The notes: generated from the letters alone by a model not told the origin. DNA of 64,000 nucleotides from Nereocystis luetkeana (GCA_031213475.1 JARUPZ010000009.1:6419601-6483600); one strand, 5' to 3'; shown: positions 36,974 through 49,480, counted from the first letter of the stretch. Made by a program: numbers and translations.

Positions 36974-39900
36974 TTCGATGGGAACTGCGTATCAACATTT
37001 TTGTATCTATCTATGAAAACTGTGTGTTCCTTGTGGTGGGTGGTGGACTTTAGCAGGAGTTATCGTTGAATCGACGACAGTATAATTGTTTTTGTTGTAG
37101 CTGTGGTCTGGTCGCAGGGCCGAACTCAATCGGATCTGGCTGAGATACGCTACTTATTACCGTCATTTGCACGCTTTCGCCTACACGCTGCTGTACGGCT
37201 GTAACTCCGGAGCCGCATCCGAGTTGATCTAGAATGGAATCCGGACTCACAGAAAATTATAATCCCAACACCTTGTAAAACTAAAACCAACAAACGATAA
37301 CTACGGTGAATCGGAGAGCATTTTGCCATGAAAAACACTTTCGGGCAGCTCTTGTGACCGCGATTTTGTGGTGCTGCGCTGGTAATATCGCGGGGTGGGG
37401 CCAGCATGGCCTGACCGCAGAACTAATTATCGCATCAAAAATTTACAGAGTACTTGATGTGGACTGAAGTCGACTGCAGCAGCTTCTTCTGTTGTAGGCT
37501 GCGGAAACAGAGGTCCTCGTCTACATCTATGAAGCGTTCAGGACGCAAACAAGGACACTGAAGGGACCCCGGATAGTGGTCCGTATTGTTCGTTCTCAGA
37601 TGCGCACGTCATAGACAGCGACTGCCTGTTTCCTAGTAGTAGTGCTGTGTGGATTACTCACGTCGTGCCGCTTCTGTTTTTAAATGCTTGACCTACTGTT
37701 TGTTGCCTGGGATGATTTAATGTATGTGTTGTGGTAGTCACCACCATAGGTAGGTGCGTCGAACAACGCGTCTGTGCGATTATGCAAAAGAAAAACGTAC
37801 CTGCTTCACCACAAAACCTAAATATTCCGTTAGGCCTGGTCGCGTCCACGTGGCTCGGCGCAGTCACAAATGAGCAATATGTATTTTCGCGTGACGAAGT
37901 GATGGATAGATCATGTTCCACACGTCTACTATTGGGAACGTTTTTTTACCCTATTATGGTCCACCGTATACGACTGTAATGCACGATGTTGACGACGAAC
38001 TATTTTGATAAACATTAGCGCCAGGAGGTTCGTGCTACGTTCAACAATCAAGTAACCGTGTGACAACGGCTGGCGATGTAATACAGTCTGTTACAGCGCG
38101 AATACCACGCTCTTAGAGCGGTCAGCGTTTGGCGTACGAGGCGATGACACCACTAATGTTGTTTACTGACGCACTTATTTGTTCTCCATCCCATAGAACT
38201 ATCCGCGTTCCTGAATGGGGCTCCTCCGATAGATTTGGTAGTTAAGCAAGCGCAAATATATTCAGGGTGTATCTATCGGCTCGTGTAGCTATTAGTACAT
38301 GCATTGTACATGATGTTTGTACACCTGTGGGTTATTAAAAGGCGCTTGAGATATTCGTGGTGTACAACACGTTTACTCTACAATCATGACCTAATCGTTA
38401 ACGTACCTTTTAGGAAATTTCAAGGAAATGAAATGACGACAAAACCGGCCTATCTAGGCAACGGCGGTTCCCTAACATAGATCATGAGGGAAATATTTAA
38501 CATACAGGTTGCACTACAACTACTTGTATGGCACGGCCGCAGCATGAGCATACGCGTACTTAGTGCTGGGCGCCTGCTTTGCTCGAGCAAATTTGAGAAT
38601 TTCAGCAACGTCGTGTATTCAATTGTTTTCGAGGGGAATCCAGAGGGAATGAAAACAGCTATTATTGCTGCATATTTCTGACGAATGGTGCACAATTATG
38701 TTTTGTTTTTCCGACTCCGGCACGTCTAAGAGCATGGGCGTTCAGATCCATGTGGATGTTGATGTGCGCTCACTGCGGCAGTTTTCAGGATGGGGACAGA
38801 CACATTTTTTAGTGACGGTCAAGCGTCTGGTGGGTGTATTGTTTCGGTATAAATCATAATCCCTAGTAGTGACGATGCTGGAAACATTGCCAAACCCAGA
38901 TGCCACAGACATTGCTGATGATCAATTTTTGGGGCGTTGCCAAAGGATGGATGGTCGACTAGTTCACCAGGCGGAACAATGAAGCTCTCTGAAACGCGGG
39001 GCCGGTTTCGATACCACGACGTGACGTCCACACAAAACTTCCGTCACGCCTCTCATTTTCTGCTCTCAGTTAATACCGTCCGTGTGCATATGTTTAATGT
39101 TCGCTCAGGTAGAGATTCTATTATTGCTCATGTGCCCACATAAGCGCAACTTCAAAAGAAATCCCCACTTCTTCGTAATAACATGATGCGGGAGGAGGTT
39201 GCTCTCTGGTATTCAACAGGTAGAGGCTAGGAAAATATTGCTGGGGAACCTTTATACCACTGCTCTTGCGCACAGACATTGCCTCGCGTCTTCTGTATGA
39301 TACGTCTCGTTGACAAGCACCACGTGGTGAGACTTAAATATCACAAAGGTCACATCGTTTTTCCGGATCGGAACTCGTCCGGTCGTCAAAATCTTCTGAC
39401 TCCCGTCTTCCCGCGTACGCATGATCTTCCGATACGTGCAACTTCAAATCAAAGCAGCGCGCGACGTGGACAAAAGACTTGGAACCTCTGTGTCGATCCT
39501 TCCGCCATGGCCATTGCGTTGCAGTGCCGCTTGATGTTTCCGTGGGTGAGAAACGAGTTTTTCAACACTTGCGGAAGCCCAGGACTAGGATAATCCCTTG
39601 ACCAACAATACGTTTTCACACATAAAATCCTTCGCTAACTCCCTAACAGCTTTATGGCTGCTCAGTGGGGCGTAGACCATGTTGCCGGCCTGCAAGAGAT
39701 AAGGTCTGCACGACCTAGAATGTATTTTACTAGGCTTTCTCCGTGAAATTCGTGTCCTGCGCAGCATCTAATACATCCAGAGAATGTTATATCCGTCTTT
39801 TGCAGCGTTCATCTCTCCAACTGCACAGAGGCAGTATGATGGCGCGTCAGATAGGCATGGACCATGGCGCGTCCATATCGTTGTAAGCGTTTTCTTCTGG

Positions 39901-41728
39901 GATTCGGGCACCAAGAACACCATACATGTTACTACCCCCGAGATGCGGTAAAGTAGGTCAGGATCCTTCAACAGCAGCCGCAGCGGTGTTATCATCAGAA
40001 CCAGCAACCAAAAAGCCGCGTTATAAGCAGCAGCGAGGTGGAAACTCTACTAGTGGTGGAAATATGGGAGAAGCAATGAAGCATGTTTCGGACGTGGGAT
40101 CTCAAAGAAACACCATCGCACTTTTCTTTGTTTATGTGCGTGTGGCTTTCTTCTGTTTGTATTTCCGAAAGATTGAGGCGGACGGTTCTAATATGAAAAA
40201 AAACACGTAGGATGCTTTGAGGTATCCCTTGTCAGCCCGGTGGCAGTCTAAAAACCAACGGCGACAATGGCAACCTTAACCGGCACCTTTTGTGGCTAGT
40301 CTAGGCAGAATATGGTCTAGGCGTACGAGCATGTTCCCTTGAGGTTGAGGGTGTAGACGGTGTTTTTGCGGTTTGGAAAAACTCTTGCGGACGTAATATA
40401 GTGTCTGGTACCTAAAAAAAAGATTGAATCACGCACATAAAACACATTGCACATCTGAGTCGGTTTTTCGAATGGTATCGTAAGGCTATTCCATAATTTG
40501 TTTTGGAAACTATGTAACGTAATATAAGCTAGGTAAAAATATACGTTGGAAGGAGCGCGGATCCCGCTCGTCAACGAGCCCCTTGGCGGATGGCCTAGCT
40601 TTAACAGCCGTGGAGTATACGTTTCGCGATTTGTGCTGGCCTCGCATTACGTTGTTGGTACCCGGAACCAGAAGTTGATAGTCCCAGCGGCAGAGCAAAT
40701 ATTACAGCAGGAGGAGAAAGTTGAGAATATAACACGACCGTACATTCGAATCGAGTCGATTACGGTTTATTATGAAAGGACCAAGCTAATAATTTTAAAC
40801 GCGTCAAGCTACTGTAGATTCAAATGGTATGCGCATTTACACAGGCATATAAACCCACGTACGATATGTGACCTGGGAGCTCTGCAGCACTACGTATGTA
40901 ACCTACAATCGTGCTTGTCATGTACGCGCCTTTGCTGTCACCCGCGGGGGGCCTGTATGATGTGCTATAACCTTGTGTGTAGGAAAAATGGAACTCGTCT
41001 GCAACCGAGCGGTTTAGTGAGTTCAAATCATGCTAAGGGCAGGCGTGAAGTTCAGGGTGGAGTGGATTCACGGCAGTGATTCAGTGGGCACATCCAGTCA
41101 ATCCCGCGGATGAAGGCGGGCGGCTATCAACAACCACATTGGGTCATATGTCGGCAAAACTCTGATGAAATCTCACGGGCACGCGACTGGAACCAAGTAA
41201 GCCACCGAAACATCAAGCGGAAGCTCAACTTGGCAGCGTCCTCTCTCCCCTCTCTCGCGTCCCCCGTTTTGCGGTTGGCACTAAATATTTGCTAGTGGCG
41301 TATGATGATTCCAACCGGGGTTTGGATACAGCTGAGTGCTCTCAGTGAGGCTGTCTACGCAACTCCATTTTGTGTTCTATTTTAGGTCGTACCTGGTACG
41401 ACGTTTTGTTTTTCTTGCGCGATGTTTGGTAGCTGAATGATTTACATCATTGACTGGTTTGATACGTGATATTCTAAACATATCCGATACCCACGCGTCG
41501 ATAGTATGGAGCAGTCCTTCTTGGTATTTTAAACTACAGAAGCAGTATCAGGAGATTGATTTCTACACGTACACAGGGCGTGTCTAATTCAACACCGCGG
41601 ATATTCCATATACTACGTGCGAAGAAAACCATGGAGCGGAGGTTTCTATTTTGTCTACAAATACGGACATTTTGTTTCTTTCGCGCAGTAAGTAGCTGTT
41701 TGAAACGGGGGGGCAGGGATTAGTGGGG
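36974..41728. other. Long stretch without a recognisable gene
   Basis: Two plus-strand frames deserve mention. 40546-41079 (177 codons, TTG at its first codon) ends in a cysteine cluster C-x4-C-x2-C-x3-CC-x5-C-x2-C-x4-C; I cannot match it to a known zinc-binding pattern. 39926-40210 (94 codons) opens with a Gly/Ser/Ala/Lys-rich stretch that looks protein-like but has no domain. Both are within chance length. Confidence 0.4.
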
Positions 41729-42078
41729 TAAAGGGTAAATCATTCAGGGTGATGTCTGCCAAGTTGACGGGGCTCTCGGAATGAAGGCAGGCGGCCTAGA
41801 TCAGCCTGTTAGTTCATGTGTATCATCGTGCACGTTGGAGAGAAGGAGACGAAGATGAAGATGAAGAATAAGTGGGCTCGGCGCGAGTTCACACCAACAC
41901 GGAATGGGACCACCTTGGTCACGCGAAACCAAAACTGGAAGCAAAATTCCCAAACGTACTCCCAATATTCCCGCAATGTCCCGCCAAATCTCCGCGTCAG
42001 ACCCAAATCTCCGTAATAAATCTCCGAATAACTATTACTGCTGTCACAAGGATAGTGATGTCATGAGTACAAATTTTA
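41729..42078 (-). repeat. 3' LTR of the copia element
   Basis: About 350 bp, starting TAAAATTTGTACTCATG and ending ATGATTTACCCTTTA on the minus strand. The expected TG start has become TA. The GATGAAGATGAAGAAT segment on the plus strand varies in length against the 5' LTR. Confidence 0.85.
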
Positions 42079-42087
42079 CTCCCCCTG
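42079..42087 (-). other. Polypurine tract of the copia element
   Basis: CAGGGGGAG directly precedes the 3' LTR on the minus strand, in the position where plus-strand synthesis is primed in LTR retrotransposons. Confidence 0.65.
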
Positions 42088-42816
42088 CTCGTGGTATCAC
42101 TTTTCGCTATCTCAATGCAAAAACAGGAAAAAGACCTTAATCCTCCGTGCTATTCTCTTGATAAATTAATTCCTTCTCAAAACTATAGCCTCAGCTAGGT
42201 CCGCGATCACTTTTAATACGATTTCAAACTTCTCAACACAACCTGTCCCTATCATATCGGCCATCCTCAAATCTCAAACAACTCAATTCGAATTAAATAT
42301 AATGTTGCCAAATAATGGGTGATCAATCAAATATCGTCTCCATCAGTCTTAACTTCAAACCCAAATTGTTCAATCACCAAACACACCCTCAAAGTAACGC
42401 CAAGTCATCACACCAAGAAAGTTTCCTCTTCAAAACTCCTCTACATGTCTTTCCTTTTCTATGCTCTCTTAATCCCTCGCCATAAAACCCACCATCGAGC
42501 ACATACATACTACTACTGCAGTGCCCTGGACTCAATTTTTTCCGCCTCACGAACCCAAGTCGAATATTCAACATAAATAGAAAACAAGAAGTCCCCAAGA
42601 CTCTTAAACCAAACACATTAGATACGGTGGCGAATACCGCACCAGCAATAATCAAATCATCACACTATTAAGTCGGAATCCTAAACGATATGGCGGTCCA
42701 ACTTGCAATTATATACCACAATTTCAAGACTCTTTATGATCCAAAATATCACCACAAAAACACGTTGGATCAGTCTTCCACTCACACAGCCATAAAAAAA
42801 CACAACACATAAAAAA
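42088..42816. other. 3' untranslated part of the copia element
   Basis: About 730 bp, A/C-rich on the plus strand, between the pol stop and the polypurine tract. No gene is seen. It is long for a copia 3' region and may include unrelated inserted sequence. Confidence 0.5.
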
Positions 42817-43343
42817 CTATCCCTCGCTCCGAATTTTCATGGCAATGCCCCTGTGGAATTCAAACGCCTCCCTGGGTAGTGCACTTGTAAGAAAATCGGC
42901 ATGCTGATACGCTGACGGCACATACATGAATCACCTTGATCTCATGTCCATCTCCACCAATACCCTAAAGAAGAGGTGGCGCACATCGATATGCTTAGAG
43001 TTCGAATTGGTGATAGGGTCACTAGCAAGAGATATAGCCCTCTCGGTATCCTTAAAAGTATCATCAATAGAAATTACTACAAGTAGTACAATATCCCCCC
43101 TTCTATCTCGGTGGTCGAAAGCATGACCCATATCTGCACCCTCGAGTACCAGCACACGCAGGCACCTGCGCATGTGATAACTCCCCTTGAGATGGACTTC
43201 CTGTCCGTGGCTTGCCTGGCATCGCTCGCGTCAGCAAACGCTACCAGCTCATAACCACTCACTGCCTCTCTGATAAATAATCCAAGAATCACTCCAGAGT
43301 TGCTATTAATAAAATATCCCCCCAGTTTGAACAAAAATAGCAT
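42817..43343 (-). pseudogene. copia pol remnant: RNase H and C-terminal end
   Basis: A minus-strand frame from 43343 shows the copia RNase H order: an ADASDARQATDRKSIS segment (the usual DADWA..DRRS region), a CWYSR segment, then LSTTEIEG (usual LSSTEAEY). After a frame change near 43170-43080 it continues with SKHIDVRHLFFR (usual SKHIDVRYHFIRE). A further frame change near 42930 leads to QHADFLTSALPREAF and a stop at 42817-42819, which matches how copia polyproteins end. At least two frame breaks make it non-functional. Upstream (43344-44400) I could not identify reverse transcriptase or integrase. Confidence 0.86.
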
Positions 43344-44407
43344 TCAAAGAAATAATGCTCTGTATCCCCGTACGTATCTTCCCAATAATCAAGCTACCCT
43401 TCAGGGGTGCTGGGTACGAGATACTGAGCTTAGGATGGACAACGCAGTATGAATAACCAAAACTTCACATAGAGTTTGAACGTTTGTCCTTCTTCTATCA
43501 TTGCATAAAAAAAGATGCTCGTAACAGGTACATTTGGACATGACGGGGCTCCGCTGGCCGAGCAACGCAATAGAAAAACATCCAGCTTCACGCCATATCT
43601 GCGGTCCGAGTCCAGTATAACAACAACGCAACTCCACTCGGAACCAACGTTGCGCACTTGACTAAGTACTTCGGTACTACATCCTTACCCGAATCCTCAG
43701 TCACTAGTCGAAATATCCTGCGTTGTGGTATGATGCGTATAGAATGCCAAACGGAACAATGAAGAATCTCCGGACCTTCTCATATTATATGTCACGTACC
43801 TGTAAGAAAGCACAAAAAAGCTATACATCGTGACCTACGACCGAGCAGTAAATAAATGGCGATTCGCATCCCGAGAATCGAGAGTAGGCCGACGATACCT
43901 GTATTGGCCTGATGATGCTAAAGGAGGGTTATTCTTGACCCCAGTTCCAGCGCCCTCCAGCGTCCGTGTCCATGTGCGCCCCACCTCCACGTTGCTGCTC
44001 CACTCTCCTTCATGGCCGTTTCCTGCGTTGGCGCCGAGCGCCATTGCTCGGACCAGCTGGTCTGCCAGGTCTTGTCAACCGGATGCCAGCCGTGGTCCAT
44101 CTCGTGCATGTGCTGCCGGTGACTCTCCTCGCGTCTCCGCCCCGTGTCGTAAGTCTGGCTCAGGAATCTCGGACCGCGCTGACGCGGCCGCCTCCTCCTG
44201 CTCCTATTCTATTTTCAGCGGTATATTACATGTATAAGCTCCGCCTCCGCTGCTCCTCTGGAGTATTGCACCTCCCTAATCGTCTGCTGCGCCGAGGGGG
44301 GAATGGCGTCCCACCGCTTATACACACGTCTACATGTATCACTGCCAACCGCCAACCACAGGCTGTGGTTTCGCACAACATTCACCCACGATGACGAAAC
44401 ACTAAAG

Positions 44408-44763
44408 CAATAGGTAAATCATGCATGGTGCTGTCGGCCCAGTTGACGGGGCTCTCGGAATGATTGCAGGCGTCCAAGATCGGCCTGTTAGTTCATGTAT
44501 ATTATAGTGCACGTTGGAGAGAAGGAGACGAATACGAAGATGAAGAAGAAGTGGGCTCGGCGCGAGCCCAAACCAACACAGAAAGGGACCACCTTGGTCA
44601 AGTGAAACCATAACTGAAAGCAAAATACACAAACGCATCTAATCTTCCAATATTCCCGCAATGTCCCGCCACATCTCCGCGTCAGACCCAAATCTCCGTA
44701 CCAAATCTCCGAAGAACTAATTGTGCTGTCCCAAGGATAGTGATGACATGAGTACATCTTTGA
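44408..44763 (-). repeat. 5' LTR of the copia element
   Basis: About 356 bp. On the minus strand it begins TCAAAGATGTACTCATG and ends near ATGATTTACCTATTG. It shares the whole length with 41729-42078 and with the solo LTR at 59145-59506. The LTR pair is clearly diverged, so the insertion is old. No obvious initiator-Met primer-binding site follows it. Confidence 0.85.
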
Positions 44764-46485
44764 GGGGGGGTGGGGGGTACGGTATTTTTTCCTCGGCATA
44801 GATTTCAATATTTTGGGTGTTCGAGGGTTATGTGAGTGTGAAGACGAGGGAGGGGGGGTCGGGTGTCGTATGGAATGAGAGGAGAGAGGACGGAGCGAGG
44901 CGGGGTGGGTGTCGGAGGGATGATGGAGTGGGGTGTGACGGGGGGGGGCGGTTAAGGGGAGGAGACAGGTCTCACAGAAACAGAAAGCAGTATCCCCTGC
45001 ACTGCCGGCCGGCCCCATGTTGAAGCGGGATTGTCGTTGTGGTAACATCTGCTGCTGTTGATTGTTTTCTGGCGCGCCAGATGAGGGATACCATGGCTGG
45101 GGTGCGGTCCGCTCGCAGCTGTTCATCCTCACGACGAAACAAAAACGCTTAAGAAGTAAAAGTACCTCTCGTACGATTTTTGCGTCGTGGTGGAAATATT
45201 TTTAGCATATTGTTTTTGTGTATAAACGTTTAGCGGCGCAACGTCTGTTTTTGGGGAGACGACGATCTTCACGTTTTTCGTTTTTTACGGGAAGACCCTC
45301 CAATAGGCCAACGTACAGACCTTGAGTGGGCCCGGCGTATTATATCACCGCTACGGTATTTCACACAGCTACGCAGAGATCCATGACTCCTGATATACAT
45401 TTTAGCTATAAGCATACAAGTGCAGTCACAGGCAATGATGGAAAACGAAGGACAACGTGGAAACCCTTTTTTACAACCAGTCCGTGAGATACTTCGATCG
45501 AACGTGTGCACACGACGTAAAAAACAACAAAAACACTCTACAGCCGGCCGTAATGTGCTCACAGCGTTAGTCCTAATGAGATCGTCGAGATGGGCAGCAG
45601 GGAGAGGCCATGCAAAGCAGGAACAGGATCGCCAGCAAACATACGCTCCAACATGTAGTTTCACTCCATGATCGCTGTTGATAGCGTTGGGTACAAATAC
45701 GAAACACCGTGCAGTTCACAGGTACTGGATACGCCGGGGAAAACGGGTTTCACGCGATTACGCCGGTAATATTCCAGGACGAACGGTCTCCAGCCGGGTG
45801 TAATAAGGCTATCGGGAGCCCGTGTCCTTCAATACTCAGAGCCGTCAGTCAGCCGAACGCTGCCATAGATGTTGAGCGGAATGCTGTCGGACGTACTCGA
45901 CCATAGAAAGCCTGGGTAAAGGCAAGCCGGGCATTATTGAAAGAGGAGGTTGGTGATCCAACGCTACTAACCTCCGAAACCTGGTCCCTTGATGGGCATG
46001 TAACGGTCGGTGCCTAAGGTGGCGAACTAAGTCTTCGACAGAGCAGAGATGATAGCTATGGCCGCAAGGGGGTGTCGTTCTGCTTTCACGACATGCTTGA
46101 ACGTAATAAATACATTTCATATCGTACTGTTGTTGTTAAATTCGAAAACGACGAGACTCTTCAGTCCTGTTTGACGACTCGTCGAGATATTGGTTGGGGT
46201 ATCGAATAGCCGAAACTCCTGACCTGATAGGGTGTCCACAGCTGCAGTTGGACGGGTTTCAACAAAGACCGGGTGGGAACCTCCAGATGGGTTTCTGCCA
46301 TTAGTCCGCCCCGGTTTCGAAGTTGAGTGTTGGCCAGAAATAATTTGCACACAAACAAGCAGAGGGATGACGGTGTAGACAAAGGCAAACGTTTCAATAT
46401 TTTACGCAAGTGGAGGCACGACGGATAGACGACGATGTCAGCAGCTAACTAAAGTGGAAAGCAGCAAGAACGTCCGACTACCATG
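44764..46485. other. Unassigned sequence
   Basis: A 214-codon minus-strand frame (45132-44488) runs from a Gln/Pro-rich segment through a C-rich tract into the copia 5' LTR, so its C-terminal third is LTR. It is not a coherent gene as read, though the first ~60 codons could be an exon. A G-rich tract lies at 44764-44950. Confidence 0.4.
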
Positions 46486-46830
46486 TGTACCGTTGCCGTA
46501 GATACCGCTGAAGCATCAATATAGCGACATGAGATGGTTTTTTTTGTATGACGGTACAGTTGCTGCAGATAGATTTGGACTGGCGTAATAAATAATCGAC
46601 ATGGGAGGTGCTGTGTACCATGTGCTCCGTTGCTGCAGATACGTATGTACTACATAGTTTCTGCTAGACAAGAGAAGTACTGTGTATCGCGTAGGACGTT
46701 ATATTTGAGCATCGTGTTTAATACATGGGTACGGGCGAGGGAGGCGGATATTCCGCGCAGGTTCGTACAGCAGCAGCAGCAGACAGGGGCAGCAGCGTGC
46801 GGCTACCAAATGTACCGTTGCTGCAGATGT
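46486..46830. repeat. Scattered TGTACCGTTGCTGCAGAT motif, four copies
   Basis: The motif occurs at about 46486, 46554, 46621 and 46811 with few changes. The first three have about 67-bp spacing and the fourth is further on, next to a CAG tract (46770-46784). An old tandem array is likely. Confidence 0.65.
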
Positions 46831-47220
46831 TTCTCAACGTTGGCTTCTGCGCGGCACACACACGATTCTACTTGATACAACACAGTAACTGCCCGCGGCA
46901 CTTGTACACATTCACTCGACCGATAGCGGAGCTCCTCGCGCGACTTTCGCCCGACGAATCGTACCACGAAAGACTCCGGTCAGTACGCGAACTTCCGACC
47001 GTCCTCGTTCTGGTCACGTAGAGGGCCATCTCCCTGTGACAAGGCGAGCCTCTCATGCAATTTTGTGCAATCGTGCTACTGGCAGCCCTATGTGTGTCTG
47101 CCCTACGCTGGCCGCATTGATTGGTTGTGTAGGCTGCACGGTACCACGGTAACGTGTCGCGTGGATTGCGCAAACAGTGCGTAGCCGCAGCAGTGTAGGA
47201 CAAAAGAGTAATCAACGCCG
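46831..47220. other. No feature seen
   Basis: Only short or chance-length frames; a 164-codon minus-strand frame (46868-47362) has no motif. Confidence 0.4.
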
Positions 47221-47425
47221 CCTGCTTACGTCTCCATGTGCATTCGTTCCGCTTTATGCCCGGCAACTTCCGCAACAACGTTATTCTGAATAGCAACATA
47301 CGACGGATATTGTGTGTACTCGCCGAGGAGTAATTCGTCGTCAGATACCTCTGTCTGGCCAAATTTGCCTAGCGTCGTTAATGGGCAGCGTCCTCCACAT
47401 CCTCCGTGTCTATTATCAGATGGAC
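47221..47425 (+). repeat. Diverged direct repeat, copy 1
   Basis: Shares with 47862-48080, in order, CCGCTTTATGCC.RRCAAC.TCCG, an ATACGACGG block, a TGTACTCG/CTTACTCGACC segment, GCCTAGC, and GTCGT.AA.G..CAG.GT.CTCCAC. The partner starts 641 bp later. Confidence 0.7.
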
Positions 47426-47861
47426 CACGCCTGTCAATTATATCGAAAGCAGCCGCACAGGATAGAAGTTCGTGAACGTCACGGCCATGGGTACTCGTCG
47501 CATGACGCCGTAGAATGCATTACGTCGTGGTCAGGGAAACAATGAGTATAACCTGGAGCAGTGGCAGCGTTCGACGGTCGTTATGCCCAATGCTGTTTTT
47601 TCTACGTCGTTCTTTGAGTTCGTTGTGTTTCAGAGAGGGTAAGTTCGGCGACAGCAGCAGCATACTGACCCGTGATTCAGGGGACTAAACAGGTAAGGGG
47701 GAAGTACACCACGGGACAGCACCGAGAAGTATAGCTAGGGGGCCGACTTCCTAGGGGGTTGAATACACGACGTGGGTTAGTGTGCAGCAGCATACGACTG
47801 GCATCGTGTGCACCCGACGCGCATTGGTTCGTCATCAAATTCACGACTTCTGCCCGCCTTG
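47426..47861. other. Spacer between the direct repeats
   Basis: No gene recognised. Confidence 0.5.
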
Positions 47862-48080
47862 CCGCCTCTTGTGTCTCTATGTGAGGTCGCCCCGCTTTAT
47901 GCCAAACAACCTCCGTACCAGCCGTAGCACGATACGACGGCCCATATGCTTACTCGACCTGCAACTCTTCGTATTTAAATACCCCCGCCTAGCCGACACT
48001 GCCCGCCTATAGTGTCGTGAACGCTCAGGGTGCTCCACGCCATAAATGCTATCGGTAGATGCCCCGCGCCTATTCACAGG
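47862..48080 (+). repeat. Diverged direct repeat, copy 2
   Basis: Partner of 47221-47425. Between the two copies lies about 440 bp of unrelated sequence, so this is either a large-unit tandem duplication (~641-bp period) or two element fragments. Confidence 0.7.
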
Positions 48081-48407
48081 ATTTAAATACGTGTATAATC
48101 AGCTCTGGGGAACAAGAAAAGGGACGAAACGAGGTCAAAACCAGTTCGTATACGCATCCCTGAAGGTGGTTTCTGTGTGAAACTAAGGCTGAACAAGTGC
48201 GGCACTTCGGCACACTGTGATCTACAGCAGGACCCAAACACAAAACACAGCCCACAGCGAGGACACACAGCTCGCACCAAATATACCAAGAGCGTACGGC
48301 GCACTCAGCAAACACACAGATTACGCAGCACACAAGGGAAACAGTTGACATACAGCCGACACACAGAACATTGGTGTATGGCACGCGCACACCCAACCCT
48401 GGCACAT

Positions 48408-48880
48408 TGGTGGGCCGCTACCGCTCCATATCAGTCTCGGGAAGTAGATGTTAGTAAGACAATAGTGGTGTATCCGTGTGTCGCTAACGCCCCAAATCCG
48501 TCTCGGGGAACCTAGGCTACTGGGACTGCGCTGGTATGCTGGAGTGTCGCTACCGCTCCCAATCAGTCGGTGGGATCCTTGAGTAGTGGGACTGCGTTGT
48601 TAAACTGTTGGGTCGCTACCCCTCCAAAGCAGTATCGGGAATCAAATGTTAGTAGGGCTGAGCTGGTAGATTAGTAGGTCCCTACCGCTCGATATCAGTG
48701 TCTCGGGGATGATAGGTTGGTGGTACTGCGCTTTGTACATTAGTCGGTCGCTACCGCTGCCAACCAGTCTCGTGGAATCATGAGCTAGGGGGACTGCGCT
48801 GGTATATTGGTCAAGGGCTACCGCTCCAAACCGGTCTCGAAAATCATAGGTTGGTGGGACGGACCTGGTATACACTGGTG
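48408..48880. repeat. Seven-unit tandem array, 66-bp period
   Basis: GTCGCTACCGCTCC-type cores start at about 48414, 48481, 48547, 48613, 48679, 48748 and 48814, each followed by CAGTCTCGGGAATC, a TAGTGGGACTGCG block and TGGTA. The period is 66-67 bp with substantial divergence. A 66-bp period is 22 codons, but frames break in several units, so I do not call it coding. Confidence 0.85.
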
Positions 48881-48904
48881 GGTGCGAACCCGAAGTATAC
48901 GGTA

Positions 48905-49020
48905 AGATGTTTCGAAACTAGCCGAGCAGATACCAGATACCAGGGAGGGCAAGACAGCAAAGAAGGAAGAGAGCAGGAGGGGAAGAGAACAAGGGGGGGG
49001 GGGGGGGTGGAGAGAGAGAC
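48905..49020 (+). repeat. Dispersed purine-rich family, partial copy
   Basis: GAGCAGATACCAGATACCAGGGAGGGCAAG is followed by a long A/G-only tract with a 15-base G run (48993-49007). It matches the left part of the copy at 51055. Confidence 0.7.
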
Positions 49021-49267
49021 CGACGTTGGAAGGATACTGCTGCGGCGGTTGTGGCTGGTAGTGCAACAGTGTGAAAGTAGAGTTGACTAATAGATTTTGT
49101 CACTGCGCTATCACGTGTAGGTTGCGGCTGCATACCGGAGCGAAGGTGTGTATATCAAGGGCTACGAAAAAATGATTGATATTATGTATCGCCGGATTCG
49201 TCTGATCACCGCCCTCAAACGAAGGAAGCCGTGCTAGAGGCGTTCTTTGGTAGAGTTTCACGCTTAT

Positions 49268-49480
49268 GTTTCAGGGGTGTCTCACTTGAAGAGCTCCATA
49301 CCTCACGCGAAAACTGACCTTAACCAATATGAAATTGCATCCCGATGACTACAGTAGTTCCAAGAACCAACCATGCAAAAGCATCATTTTCCAAAACAAG
49401 ATTGGCATTCCGAACATTCCGAGTACATCAACCTCGACGTTCTGGATGTTTTTTACCGGAAAAGTGCTATCACTATCGTA
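49268..49480 (+). repeat. Dispersed repeat shared with 16055-16255, copy 2
   Basis: Same ordered blocks as the first copy (GAGCTCCATACCTCAC, GAAATTGCATCCCGATGA, GTGCTATCACTATCGTAAAA). It lies in the same orientation and carries no intact frame. Confidence 0.7.

Larger units (their letters stand above)
41729..44763 (-). mobile_element. Decayed Ty1/copia LTR retrotransposon
   Basis: Two direct repeats of about 350 bp bound a 3.03 kb element read on the minus strand. Immediately inside the 3' LTR is a purine run (CAGGGGGAG on the minus strand, 42087-42079), the expected polypurine tract. RNase H and the C-terminal end of pol lie between 43300 and 42817 in the right order and orientation. The flanks are TGGGG on the left and GGGGG on the right, a likely 5-bp target duplication with one change. 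Intact copia elements are usually near 5 kb, so much of gag, integrase and reverse transcriptase is missing or unrecognisable. The element is not functional. Confidence 0.87.

Noticed and set aside
41060..41160. Third LTR fragment just outside the copia element
   Set aside because: A short resemblance (GATGAAGGCGGGCGGC) to the LTR 3' part exists, but it is too short and gapped to support without an alignment score.
44488..45132. 214-codon minus-strand gene
   Set aside because: Its C-terminal part is LTR sequence and its middle is a C-rich tract; only the first ~60 codons could be genuine.
48408..48880. CRISPR-like array (66-bp period)
   Set aside because: The whole unit is repeated and uniformly diverged; there is no alternation of constant repeat and unique spacer.
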